Source of the DNA: Phaseolus vulgaris
Lineage: Eukaryota > Streptophyta > Magnoliopsida > Fabales > Fabaceae
Length of the DNA stretch: 64,000 bases
Direction: 5' to 3'
Assembly: GCF_000499845.2 (NCBI RefSeq)
Contig: NC_023757.2
Coordinates: forward strand, 40,469,162-40,533,161
Part shown: in pieces, positions 1 through 11,751 of the stretch
Layout of the letters: the number at the start of each line of letters is the position of its first letter
Numbering within the stretch: the first letter of the stretch is position 1
Position numbers and translations under genes: made by a program
The notes under the pieces: model-generated
The model's database searches: none
What the model saw: only the letters and a program-made list of their open reading frames with translations
Told to the model about the DNA's origin: nothing

Positions 1-2050
1 TATTGATTATTACTAATTTTTTTCTTTGATAAAATAAAATAATTTTCATCTTATCTCCATAAATTTCATATCATCATAATTTATTGAATAAATGCTTATT
101 GGATATTTTATCCCACTAGATTTCTGGGGGATTTTCCTTAACCTTTATAAACCTAAATTAAAACAAGGTCAAGCAATCACACTTCCTTCCCTATTTCCGC
201 CCAACGAAATAGAATTTACATACATTTTATAAGACTTAAATATTTTTTTTTCATGAGTAACTACTGAATTTTATTTTTTGTCCTTAAATTTTTTTAAATT
301 TTATTTTCGTGTCGAAAACCTTATCTGAATTATTTCATTTCATTAATTAAAACATTATCCAAACATATTTAGAGGAAAATAAAGTAAAATACTAGACACA
401 ATAAAGTTACGAAATATTGTCAAAAACAAAAAAAAAATCATAATTTTTCATAAATAAATAATCATATTAAACTACTTTCAAATTGACAAACTTGTTGTGT
501 ATTCTTTTTTGCAAAAATAATACAGTATTCTTAAAGTTTGTTGAAATACTATACTCTACCCACTTGCTTAAAATTAAGCATGGTTTACTTGTTAAAATCT
601 ATCATTCCACGTAGATCAGAACCCTCTTTTTATAAGTATTTTAAAAAGTGATTTTCATCATTGTTAAGTCACGTCACTTTTTTTTAAAAAAAATAATTAC
701 TCTTGCTTTTATATTTTTATTCGTTCCAAATGTCATTTCTTAATTTTAAGTTGATTTCTTTTTAAAAGTTGATACATTGTATCGAGTTAAGTATAATTTT
801 TCTTTTTGGACAAATACATCTTAATGAATCTAAAATTGAAATGAATTTTAAAGTTTTAAAGCTGTAGATATTCTCTATAAATAAATTGACGAGTGTTGAT
901 TTTAGTAATTTCTGTTTTAATTAAGTAAATGACCTGGACCCAAAATGTGGAAGACACTATTAATTTTGTTATTGAGAAAAGGAAACATTTGTTTTAATAA
1001 ATTTTATGAAACTATGTCCGATTGTTAAGTTTAATAGGACTATTTTACTATTAAAATATGTTTTTATTAAATAATTTAACAGTAAATCATATATTATTTC
1101 ATCATTAAGCTATACTATTATTGATAAGTTTTATAGGATTAGAGATATATTTTGTTTTAAAGCTATAATGTTATATGAACCAGTTTGAATTTTTTACACA
1201 CTTATAAATTAAATTATATTTTCATTTTTTAAGATCTATATAAACCATCCTTACATATTTATGGGGAAATTTGGTTATTTATCTTTTTTTTTTTTTAATT
1301 TTAAACATGTTATATACCTAATTTCATTCTAGTTTATATTATGGAATATTCAACTATAATTATCATAATAATATATATTAAATTATTTTTTTTTATTTTT
1401 TATTTTTAAAACATTTGTACGTGACCAATGCATTTTTTTTAAATATAATTAAAAAAATCGTGAAATACAAGGGACATTTTCTATTATTTTTGGAAATGAT
1501 ATATATCGTGTGTGTGTGTGTTTATATATTCTCTCACGCATTGTTGAGTCACCTACAGAAGAAATAATCTGATTATGTCTAGTTAATATTATTGTCAATT
1601 TTAGTTGTTCGTTCATATTATGAATTTTTTACTTTTGTGTTTACAACGGAGGCAATAAAAAAAAAATCTTAATATAGATGCTGAGAAATTTAACCAGTAG
1701 ATGGAAAAAGTCATATATCTTCAATAGGAAAATTATGTTTGTATTATTTAAAAGATTATGAAAAATATATGTTCAAATATTTTTTCATAAGATTATCAAG
1801 GTGAAAAAAAAACAACTTCTACATAGTGTGTCTGTTGATTCATGAACTTAAGGTCTAGTAACATGAACTTACATGTGTTCCTTGATTCATTTAAGATTTA
1901 CATGCAATGCCATAGATAGACCGAAGTAGCGAAATGAACTTGTTAGCCAGACCAAATTCAGTGCTTGTCTATCGGTATTAGGCCATAAAAAAACAGTAGA
2001 AATAATGACAGTATTAAATATGAATTGCATAGTATATGCATATATCTAGT
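1..2050. other. AT-rich intergenic DNA, no gene seen
   Basis: No reading frame with recognisable protein character is present on either strand. The stretch is strongly AT-rich with many T and A runs. A short GT dinucleotide tract lies at 1508-1521. Nothing else could be supported. Confidence 0.7.
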
Positions 2051-2179
2051 CTGTCTATTACAAGCATGTCTAACGGTTTTATTCGGAGACAGAGTGTGCG
2101 GCGACAAAACTAGGACAGTGGACATCAACGGAGCGGACCTCGCAGTCGTTTTGCACCAATCATCACGATAGCTTCAGCT

Positions 2180-2332
2180 CTCGCTCTTCGTCTCAGTTAG
2201 TCTCTCTCTCTCTGCCTCCACTTCCATATTTATACGCCTTTTTTTGTCTTCTTAATTTTATTAATGTTTATGTTGTATTTGTGGAATTGAATCAACAGGA
2301 CAACTGGGCAGAAGAGCCAGAGTTTTATTGAA
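2180..2332 (+). promoter_or_regulatory. Probable 5' UTR region of the BIM-type gene, with CT tract and likely leader intron
   Basis: A pure CT tract lies at 2201-2213 in a pyrimidine-rich stretch typical of plant leaders. A T-rich segment follows and ends in an AG at about 2298, just before the exon that carries the start codon. This looks like a short intron in the 5' UTR. The transcription start and the leader splice donor cannot be fixed from sequence alone. Confidence 0.4.
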
Positions 2333-5300
2333 ATGATGAAGTCCGCAAGGGACAGTGCCCAGGATGAAGCCCTGGAGAACGAAGAAACATTTTTTCTCAA
2401 GAAAGAACCTTCCAATAACCAAAGAGGTAATTTTTAATATTCCATTCTTGAGAAAGGTGCACCATACCCATTGCCCGTACCTCTTTAATGCAATATGCTC
2501 AGCTGGCTCAATAATTTTCATGTTAAATTTCTCTTTTTAGCTGTACAGTTGTAACTAGATATTGGGTTTTATACACAGTATCGGGCATTTTCTGAAATTT
2601 CAGGAATTAATAAGTTTTAAATTTATTACTATGAATGAATCAGTAGCTAAACAAACAGTTTTTTTTATTCTCTAATTTTAAAAACATATTATTTATTCAT
2701 CATTTTTATGATATTTTTTTAATATTTTATTTTATTTTGTCCCATTGTATATATACATATATATAATTTTATCTCACATTTTTTTTTCTTCTTTACCTCT
2801 CTCTATGTTGTATGAAAATATCAGAAAAACATTAATTTGTGTGATCTCGTTCTTTATTTAAAGAGTCTTCACTTATAATTTTTATAGTTTTTAATAAATT
2901 TTAACTAATAATAGAAAATGTGTTAGAAGAAGTTTATTATAAATAAAAATATTGTACAATTACATTTCTCTTTGTTCAAGTAATATTTGGGAGACTTTAG
3001 TGAGGAGTCTCAAGCCAAAACAAGTCGAATTTGTGATGCTTTCCGGTGATACATTTTTTTTTAATTTATTTATTCTTATTCTATTTTTTATTATTGCTTT
3101 CCGGTGATACTTAGCATCAACTATATCTTTTATTTAATAATTATTCTTCCTATGTCTTCGCTTTTGTGTTTTAATTTTAATATAAAGAGGGAGTAAGGAG
3201 AAAATTTTGAGTACAACAACCACTTTTTAATTTTTATTTTTGTAATTACATCGTTTTGGCCGGGCTGAGAAGGAAATTGACGCAGGTTTTTTATTATTTG
3301 TTCTAAAAGTCATTTGTTTAAAATTTTCTGACCAAGTTAATTTATGTGATTATTTTCGACAGATCTGACGGTGAAAGTGGATGGTAAGAGTACCGATCAA
3401 AAGCCAAACACACCAAGATCAAAACACTCTGCAACAGAACAGCGGAGAAGGAGCAAAATTAATGACAGGCATGTGTTACCTGCCAATGCTGGCTTAAAGG
3501 GACTTTCCTTTTTACTTTATTATTTATGAACTGAATATAAACTAACATAGTTAAAAAGCAAATTTCCTTACAGTGTTCATAGTCTTCTGACAGAACATTT
3601 GAATTAATCATGCAGATTCCAAATGCTAAGAGAGCTTATTCCACACAGTGACCAAAAGAGGGACAAAGCATCTTTTTTATTAGAGGTACATTCATGTCAG
3701 ATGATATAGTTTTTATGTTATAAGATTGCAATATTTCTGATTAGTGCTCAATCTGAAATATTTCTAGGTCATTGAGTATATTCATTTTTTACAAGAGAAG
3801 GTGCACAAGTATGAAGGTTCATTTCAAGGGTGGAGTAACGAGCAAGAAAAATTGATGCCATGGGTAAATACCAAATATACCTATCATAAGCTGCGCAGGA
3901 TTTAAAGGAAAAAAACATTACCTTCCTTGAGATATTTACTATTTCCTATCATTTAAATCGCATATCTCTGTTGGTTTCATTCATTAGTACGAATAGCCTG
4001 TTGCAACGAATTTGAATTTAGAAATATAATAACGATTTTCGAACCATCCAAAAACTTATTTTGCAATTTTTTATTTTATAGCAGAGAAATAATGACAAGC
4101 CAGCAGAAAGCTTTCAACATCGTGGCACTGATAATGGGTCAAGTCCATCTCCAACACTGCTTTTTGCTTCAAAGAATGAGGAGAAAAATATTAGCATCTC
4201 CCCAACAATTCCTGGGAGTACCCAGAATGTAGAATCTGGCTTGAGTACACCAACTACCTCCAAGACAATGGACCATCAGGCTGGAATAATGAACAAGGCT
4301 TTTCCAATTCCTATTTCTTCACAGCTAAATTTCTTCTCTCCAGCACAAATGAGCGGTCCAGGTGGCTTAGTGTCTCAGCTCGCGCATAGACCGGGTTCTG
4401 ATGCCGAGAACAAATATCAACCTTCAGTGGAGTGTCAGACCATGGCGGCTACCAGTGAAAAGCTGAAAGAGAAAGAACTCGCTATTGAAGGTGGTGCAAT
4501 TAGCATATCAAGTGTGTACTCAAAAGGGTGAGGATTTATATTATGTGTATTTGTTTTGTGTATAATAAGAAAACATTTTCGAAATCGCCATACCATTTTG
4601 AACTTATGTTGGTCAGTTGGGCATAAAAATGGATCTATTCTCTAGTAATCATTCATTTAAAGGGAACGGAGATGTGGCAGGTGTTATGGAGACATGCTCT
4701 TTAATAACTTATTATTGTTTCATCGTACTTATCTTGATCCTAGGATGATGCTGAAGAGTCACTGGATTATGCTATGCAACCTTAATTTAGACTAAATTCA
4801 CTTCTTTCTGTGATTAGGATTTCCAATTCATCTCTTTGTATTAGATCAGTTGTCTCATGCAATGATGGTATAGAGTGCTGCTCTGTTCCATTCAAACAAT
4901 TAATTATGCAGTATTAGAAACTAGTCCAAATAATTTTCTCAACATTTTTGTGGACCCGGTCGGTCTTAGCAATGAGGATAGCAAAGCAACGGTGATTTGT
5001 AGGAGCATTTTGATTATAACATACTAAGATAAATGTATTATACTTGGACAGGTTGCTGCATACGCTTACACATGCACTGCAAAGTTCAGGGGTGGATTTG
5101 TCACAGGCTAGCATCTCAGTGCAAATTGAACTTGGTAAGCAGGCAAACATCAGACCAACAATACCAGTGTCAGTGTGTAGTGCTAAGGTATATTGACACT
5201 CTAATTACCCATTTGCCGGGTCTTTGTTTCGAACATATGCTACATTGTACATTATCTAATTTGTGGACGATGTTCCCCTAGGATGGTGAAGTACCTTCTA

Positions 5301-5386
5301 ACAACCAAAAGGTGATGCGCTCTAGAGTTGCTAGCTCTGGGAAGTCTGACCAAGCAATTAAGAAGCTAAAGATCTGCAGAAATTAA
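2333..5386 (+). CDS. BIM2: BIM1/2/3-like bHLH transcription factor (BES1-interacting Myc-like)
   Basis: Seven coding exons: 2333-2426, 3363-3468, 3616-3685, 3768-3863, 4082-4527, 5052-5187 and 5282-5386, giving 350 aa. Residues about 52-101 form a bHLH domain. The basic region carries the H53-E57-R61 set typical of E-box/G-box binders ([11 protein letters not shown]), followed by helix 1, a loop around SDQKRDK, and helix 2 ending FLQEKV. The segment after the domain (YEGSFQGW...LMPW) and the later [13 protein letters not shown] and [17 protein letters not shown] blocks are hallmarks of the BIM family. Arabidopsis BIM proteins bind BES1 and act in nuclear brassinosteroid signalling; the same role is inferred here. 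The start is the first of two adjacent ATGs in the first coding exon. Exon 2 ends at a GC donor and exon 5 begins at a tandem TAG/CAG acceptor. BIM2 is the closest by length and motifs, but BIM1 or BIM3 orthology is not excluded. Confidence 0.9.
3469..3615 (+). other. Non-canonical GC-AG intron inside the bHLH coding region
   Basis: The intron begins GCATGT directly after exon bases GACAG and ends TGCAG. Joining the exons at these points restores the arginine codon (AG|A) at residue 67, so KINDRFQ continues unbroken. The nearest downstream GT donor would add five bases and bring a stop codon within about 15 codons. The GC donor is therefore needed for an intact domain. Confidence 0.85.
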
Positions 5387-7343
5387 TTGGACCGTTATAT
5401 TCATTCTTTCCTTATTATAATTTTCATTAATTATTAATTATTTGGGGTAACTTTTTAAAATTAATTTTTGAAAGGGGTATTTATGTCTTCTGCTGGCCTG
5501 CTATCCTGCGAGGGTGAGATCGACTGTACATTCAGCGTCTTCTTAGTTTGTTGGGATCGTTAGGCTCACCCCAACAGAATAATATGAATCATATAAATAT
5601 AAAAGGCTTCCATACTAATTGAGAAGCTATTTTTTAACCACAGCTTCTATTCATGTAAAGTTTGTAAACTGAGTCCTTTATTTGCTCAATATTGTTGGAC
5701 ATTTCGTTTTCCTGGTATTGTTTAACATTGGTTTTGGCGCTCTACTGAATTCTTATGAAATGGTGTAAACTACAACGAAACCTATTATATATTTAGAATG
5801 TTTGGATACTATAATAGCCAAGAAAAGTTGATAAGGGATCAAAGTTAGAAAACTATAAGAACGCAACTATTGAAACGATTTGAATCACGATTGTGTTTTG
5901 AACGCAACTATAAGTTTGAAGGTTCCCCCTTGCTTACGGTATTTTAAAATTTAAAAACCTTCATGACCGTGGAACCAAAACAGTCATTATGTCGATTACA
6001 AGCATATCAAAATATTACAGAAAAATAAAACTTCTGTCTGTCTGTCAATATCCTCAATTTATTCAAAGGTGTTATCTATATCATTAACAAAATAAGACGA
6101 TGAAAATTTTAATGTTGGTTTTTTATACTGAAGTTTTACCCATAGACTTCCCTGAGTATCCACACATGTTCATTTCAATTTCAATTCAAATTTTATTTTT
6201 TCATATATTATTTAATGAATTAAATAGATTGTTCATATGTAAGTTGAATCTAAAAAAATCTGAATGTATATTTGTAAAGGTAATTTAAGCTTGAGTCTTG
6301 CATGACCGATGCGGTTTGTAAAAATAGAAGTGCGTTTAAAGTATATGTTATACAAACAACTTTATTTTTAGTTAAGCAATGCGACCCAAGTTTAACTAAA
6401 AAAAATAAAAATAAAAATAAATTATTAATAGTGTAAAATTTAAGAGAAAGAGTTAAGGTGAGTATATGTGGCTTGCATTACATTGTATATTAGGATTTGG
6501 GCCCATTCAAAAGTCAACAATTAGTCGCTTTTATGTTACAGCTTTTGAAATAGCAACTCACTTAATTAATTAGTCAATTAATTATTAGTCACTTAATTGA
6601 TAATGGCTCATGTTAACGGTTGTGAATTGAGACAAACGTTGAAGATGAAAGCAACATGCATTAATATAAGCTGTGTTATGAAAGGTGAATAAATAATTTG
6701 CTACTTATGAAAATCCCTGGGTTAGTGTTACCATTAGCACCATTTGTGACATTATCTTTAGGTGTTTAGATAATTTATAGAATTGGAAAAACTTTCCCTG
6801 TTTCCATCTATTCAAACTCTGTTTGATTTGACAAAAACAATCCTTCAAAGCACTCAAAGAAGATACTCCATCATCTGTTGTCTGCATTTTAAAAAAAAAT
6901 TTGAATGCAAATCCTAATTTGGGCGTGACGGAGGATTATGGTTTGAGAAAAAGGTGGTTTGAAATTGTGTGTTTGCCACTTTGATGCTGTGAACAAATTA
7001 GGAGTTGACTATGATGAATGGTGAAGTGTTTAACAGTTGAATATATACAACGCACTACTATTCTGCAATTTGCATAATGCCGACACCTTACACGAAGAAA
7101 CTCACCTCAATTGGTGGCTTTCAATTCTTAATTTCATTATGTTTCGTGATTTTAATTATTATAAAAATCTACAAAACTATATAAATTGATCTAGTATATC
7201 TCCCTTTAAGTTCATGTCATCAAGCAAGTAAATAAATGCATATAGTGTTATATGTAAAGTGAATCACATTAAAATGGCTGAGTTTTCTAGAAATTTATGA
7301 AAATATTTTTTTAAAAATACTAAATAGATTATTGTGTTTTGAA
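5387..7343. other. Intergenic DNA downstream of the BIM-type gene
   Basis: The first few hundred bases should hold the 3' UTR of the bHLH gene, though no polyadenylation site can be fixed. The rest is AT-rich. A short - strand open frame at 6705-6887 has no recognisable family and no splice context, so it is not called as a gene. Confidence 0.55.
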
Positions 7344-7766
7344 CTATGTAGTACAAATACTGATACGGACACTAAAATACGTATAATTTCTAAAATATAG
7401 GACACAGGGACACGAATGTATATATTATATCATTATGAATTTTATAAATTAACAATGAAGATTTATCTGTACAAGTATGTTTCAATCTTTTTTTTAGCAG
7501 AAAGATGTTTTTTCATTGTTGTTTCAAAATGATTTGTTTCTTATTTTTATAATTGTAATAAAAATTTATACAATAAATTTGAGTTTTTAGAAAATTAATG
7601 TATTTCTTTTCTTTAAAATTGTGTAAGAATCGTGTTAAAATTGTTAGAAATCTAACAAATATTTTTTGAATTAGACATTTCAATGATAAGTGTTCAATGA
7701 ATGTCGTGTCCGATACGTATGTCCGACACGGACATGCTATCTAATAGAAGTGTCCGAGCTTCATAC
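7344..7766. mobile_element. Non-autonomous DNA element (MITE-like), 423 bp, with 8-bp target duplication
   Basis: The sequence starts CTATGTAGTAC and ends GAGCTTCATAC, a weak inverted pair. Both ends carry GGACAC-type motifs (gatacggacac near the left end, gtccgacacggac and gtgtccgag near the right). It is flanked on both sides by the 8-mer GTTTTGAA (7336-7343 and 7767-7774), with the ninth base differing. No coding capacity is seen. An 8-9 bp duplication fits hAT or Mutator-type elements. The GTGTCCGAC-type motif resembles a repeat common in legume genomes, which is recalled rather than checked. Confidence 0.6.
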
Positions 7767-7774
7767 GTTTTGAA

Positions 7775-8911
7775 GCTCATTTCAAGACACATTTTTTTAT
7801 TAGAAGAGACATATAAAAAGGAGTTTTAGGAAAATGTTGAATATATTTTTTTTATATTGAAAAAAGTTGATCTTGTGAATAACAATGACTGCATTGTACT
7901 ATTTAGGTAATTCTTCGAAAAATCATTGTGAAGTACAGCAGTTGGTCGAAAATGTAAAATGTGAGCTTGAAGAGGACTTCCATTGAAGGCAAAATGTTAA
8001 ATTTTAGGAGCAGGAATTGCATGTGCAGTGAGTGCATGGCTTGTCTTCTTCCTTGCATCACTTCAATCTTCAACTCAGAATCGTTTGTAGTTATTTGTTG
8101 CATTGAAACATTGTGTGTTGCTGTGGACACCTACCTTATCCTCTTCCTGTGCCCGGATATTGTGGTAAAAACAATGCACACTATCAATCACATGCACTTC
8201 ATTCAATTTCTTTTTCTTTATCAAATTTCTTTCTTCAAATTCTTTATTTTAGTCTGCACCAATAAAAAACTTAATACAAATTTTCTCAAAAAAACTATTG
8301 AAGTCATCACAGATTAAACTTGTCATATTTTAAAATTAATAAAAACTGATTTAACTGAAAAAACAAAAACCGCTTTATAGTGATGTGTGATTGGGAGTGG
8401 TAACTGTTTCTGACTATAATTTGGTGCTTTTGATATGTATTATTTATTGGGAAATGTGCATATCATCGTCAACTGAGACTGTGCATTAGATTGTTTGTTG
8501 GGACAAAGATGTTGACTTTGTTGTATTTAGGTTGACTATTTGGGACCCAAAATCTTAATAAGATGTTGTGTTCTGGTGGTATGTGTTTGTCTTTTACATA
8601 AATTTTAGAATGTAAAAACTAAAAAAATGATTTTAGATAATTTAAGAAGTAGTTTTTTTTTTTCATTTGAAGGCTACGTAAAATGCTTACTAAATATACT
8701 GTTTCTTCTTCTTTTCACTTCCCCACTATTCATGCTTTTATATTTCAGAAATTCCTACTACTTTCTAATGCTTTTCATGTCATTTCTTTCTCTTTTTTCT
8801 TTGCATCAACAATATTTAGTTTTTTTACTCTATTGCTCACATATTTATCTTCCTTTTTTTTTCTTCACTACCTTTTGTTTCTCCTACGGTTTGGGTTGTT
8901 TATTAACTTAG

Positions 8912-8964
<53 letters not shown>

Positions 8965-9640
8965 ATTAATAAATGAAAAATAAAACTATAAGATTGAAAA
9001 CTTAATAATTAAAATTTATCATGAACAGAAAGATTTTTTTTTAATTAAACTCGTTTTTATGATTTAAAATTTAAAATTTAAATTATAATTTCTAATTTTA
9101 ATGATAGATTTCTCTTAATTCTCTTTTTGTTGAAGCGATTCAAACTATGAAAATTTTATCCAAGAGGACAAAAAATAATCTTAATATATAAAATGAAAAA
9201 AATAATGACGTAAACAATTTTCTCACGAAATTAAGGTCACCTCTATAAGTATATATTAAATAAATTTGTAAATATAAAAACACTAAAATATTTATAATTA
9301 ATAGTTAAAAAACGTGATATTGAAAAGTTAATAATTGGATTTATCATTGACAACGAATAAAAAAAGTAAAAAATTAAATTTAACTTATTTTAAAATTGAA
9401 AAATCATGGACTTAGTTTTAATTGATAGATTTATTTAGTTTTTCTTTTATTTAACTCATTTAAAATATAAAATTTAGTATATAGTAACAAAAAATAAAAA
9501 ATAATATATGAAGACTTTTACTAAAAAAAAACGAAACTTTATTTATAAAAGGAAGTGTGGAGTAAAAAATTTCCTTAAAAAATTATTACTTGTCTAAGTT
9601 TACATTAAAAATAATTAATAAATAAATAAATAAATAAAAC
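7775..9640. other. AT-rich intergenic DNA with long AT microsatellite
   Basis: A pure AT dinucleotide tract spans about 8915-8962. Around 8980-9480 loosely similar AT-rich segments recur (ATTGAAAA...TTAATAATT followed by TTTATCAT), which looks like old degenerate duplication. An (AAAT)n tract lies near 9619-9637. Open frames at 7961-8317 and 8627-8976 are low-complexity or unsupported, so no gene is called. Confidence 0.55.
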
Positions 9641-9651
9641 TAAGCAATAAT

Positions 9652-9666
9652 AAAATATTGAAAATT
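9652..9666. repeat. Candidate left target-site duplication of the LINE
   Basis: The 15-mer AAAATATTGAAAATT is identical to 16037-16051, just beyond and partly within the A tail. A 15-bp duplication is a usual length for L1-type insertion. Similar ATTGAAAA strings occur elsewhere in this AT-rich stretch, so chance or an older repeat cannot be excluded. Confidence 0.4.
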
Positions 9667-9744
9667 CAGTAATCAAAGTTTTGTTAAAATATTTTGTCTC
9701 TCAATCTTCCAACTAATATTGTTTAACTGAACAATTCATAATAA

Positions 9745-10125
9745 ATTAATATTTTCTCGGAGAAAAGAATACGAAGAAGGAATACGTGCGTCGTGCGCCT
9801 CGCCGTGTCGCTGCAGCCACCTGCGAGTGGTTCGTCCTTTTGCGGCTGTCCCGTCGGGTGTCGCAGCTGGTCCACCCATATTGCGCCGCGCTGGTTCTCT
9901 CCACCGAGATTGTGAAAAAGTGGTGCCCTAATTCCTCAAATCGGAACCTCACCGCCCCAGCCTTAATTCCGATCAACACCTTCGCAGTCCAGCACAAAGG
10001 TGATTGGTTGAAACGAAACTTCAATTGACGGAGCTCCAAGCACCGCCAGCAAAACCCTAATTTGAAGATTTGGGGGTTTTAGGGTTTTGCGGAAGTTTTT
10101 GGCGGCAACTTGTTAGCCTTTTAAA
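9745..10125 (+). promoter_or_regulatory. LINE 5' leader, GC-richer than surroundings
   Basis: Base composition changes abruptly near 9750 from very AT-rich to a balanced or GC-rich segment running up to the ORF1 start codon. Plant L1-type elements carry an internal promoter in this position, so promoter activity is inferred from location. No specific factor site is claimed. Confidence 0.45.
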
Positions 10126-11751
10126 ATGGTGGAGGGCTCTGCGGGTTTCCTCCTTCCATGGACTTGTTTGATCGATCGAAAAGTTTGTCCTGATAATAAA
10201 GTATATTCCATGTCCGGTCAAAGGAAGACTTTTGCTCAGGCTTTGGGAAATACATGTGATATTTCTTTGTCCCAACTACCTACCCCTTGTATTAAGGGTG
10301 ACATGATTGCTGTCCAGATTGATGGGGCAGATTACTTGGCTGGTCTTGAGGATTGCAAAACCCATCTCCATGGTTGGGTTATTCTATCTAAGGGGAATAA
10401 ACTTCTCACACACCTGGATTTAACTAAAAAGTTGCAGCCGGTGTGGAAAGCTCTTGGACCATGGAAAGCAATTCCTCTTGGAAAGGGTTTCTATGAGTTT
10501 GAATTCGCTTCTATAGAAGACATGAGATGGGCCCTCGGAATGGGTTCCCTCAAGTTATCTCCTGGTTTATTGAGATTGTTTGCCTGGACAAAAGACTTTG
10601 TCCCAGCTACCATGAAGAATACCAAAACTCAGACATGGGTTAGAATCTACCATTTGCCTTTGGAGTATTGGAAACCAAATACAATATATTCCATCGTTAG
10701 AGGCCTTGGTACTCCTTTGTCTTTGGATGAGCATACTATGAGAAAGAATAGGGGTATGTTTGCTAGAGTGTTGGTGGATATTGATCTTCTGTCCCCTCTC
10801 TCCGATCAACTTTTGGTTGAACGTCCAGACTTTGCTTTTGTAGCTGGTGTGGAATATGAATGGCTCCCTCCTTTTTGCTCTCATTGTAAGATGATTGGGC
10901 ACGAGCTTGCTCAGTGTGGGCGATCCATGACCAGGGTCGTGTTCTTGGGCCTCAACATAAACCTTCTCAGAAGACATCTTCTGATGAACGGGACCAAGGG
11001 AGGACCGTGATTCCTAAACAACGTAAAGAATATAGGAAAAAAGATCCGGAGACAAAACTCGTGGAAGGCCTCATTGATAAGTTGAAAGTTGATGAAACAG
11101 ATGGAGGGGAGGATGTTTTTGCAGATATGCCTCCTCTTGAAGATGCTTCAGATCATGATAGGTCCTCACCCAAGCAGGGGTTGTCCACTCCCACTTTGGA
11201 CTCACTTGCTGTTATGCAAGCTAAGGACTCAGTCAAATTCAACAACTTTTATTGATGATCATCATGTGGAGGTATCTGTTCCTGTGATTGTACCATCTCC
11301 GTTGCGTACTACCTCTCCTCAGAGGGTTAAATCACATGCGGATACTAATGCTCCAGTTCCTAATGTGGAGGTCTCTGCTATTGTGACTGTACCATCTCAG
11401 TCGCCTCATCCCTCCCCTCGAAAGGCTAAATATCTTGGGGATGTTAAAGCAATATCGTTGGTCCTTCAAAATCACTTTTCTTCTCTTGATGGTTTGGAAA
11501 CTACAGATGTGGGAGTTGATTCTCATATTGGAGCGTCAACTATTCCGCCTACCATTGTTGGAATTAATTCTGATCATATTGAAAATCAGGTTGTTTCAAA
11601 ATTTTGGACGGACTCTAATGACATGGAGGAGGATGACAGTGATAATGGGGAGGAAACAGTTCGCACTAAAAGAAAACCAAGGAGACCACCTAAGGGGACT
11701 GGTAAATCCAGGAAAACTGCTAAGGCAGTTCTCTCTACAACGTCGCAATGA
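10126..11751 (+). pseudogene. LINE ORF1 (nucleic-acid-binding, DUF4283-like plus CCHC knuckle), frame-broken
   Basis: The reading starts at ATG 10126 and shows a DUF4283-like N-terminal region (about residues 60-210; WVRIYHLPLEYW is characteristic). A zinc knuckle C-x2-C-x4-H-x4-C follows at 10876-10917 (CSHCKMIGHELAQC). Just after the knuckle the frame shifts (around 10905-10935) and continues from there to about 11250. It then shifts back and runs to a stop at 11749-11751 through a basic tail rich in K, R and P. The two shifts compensate each other, consistent with two small indels in an otherwise continuous ORF1 of about 540 codons. In L1-type elements this protein binds element RNA. The stop overlaps the ORF2 start as ATGA. 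Confidence 0.8.

Noticed and set aside
5135..5142. GTAAGCAG at 5135 looked like a splice donor in BIM exon 6
   Set aside because: Using it breaks the frame. Reading through gives ELGKQAN, as in the BIM family, so the exon continues to 5187.
7903..8317. Frames on both strands around 8.0 kb
   Set aside because: Neither has a known domain, start context or splice sites. Possibly a pseudogene scrap, but this cannot be supported.
8627..8976. Two long overlapping frames rich in F, L and S
   Set aside because: They come from T-rich sequence and an AT microsatellite, giving biased translations.
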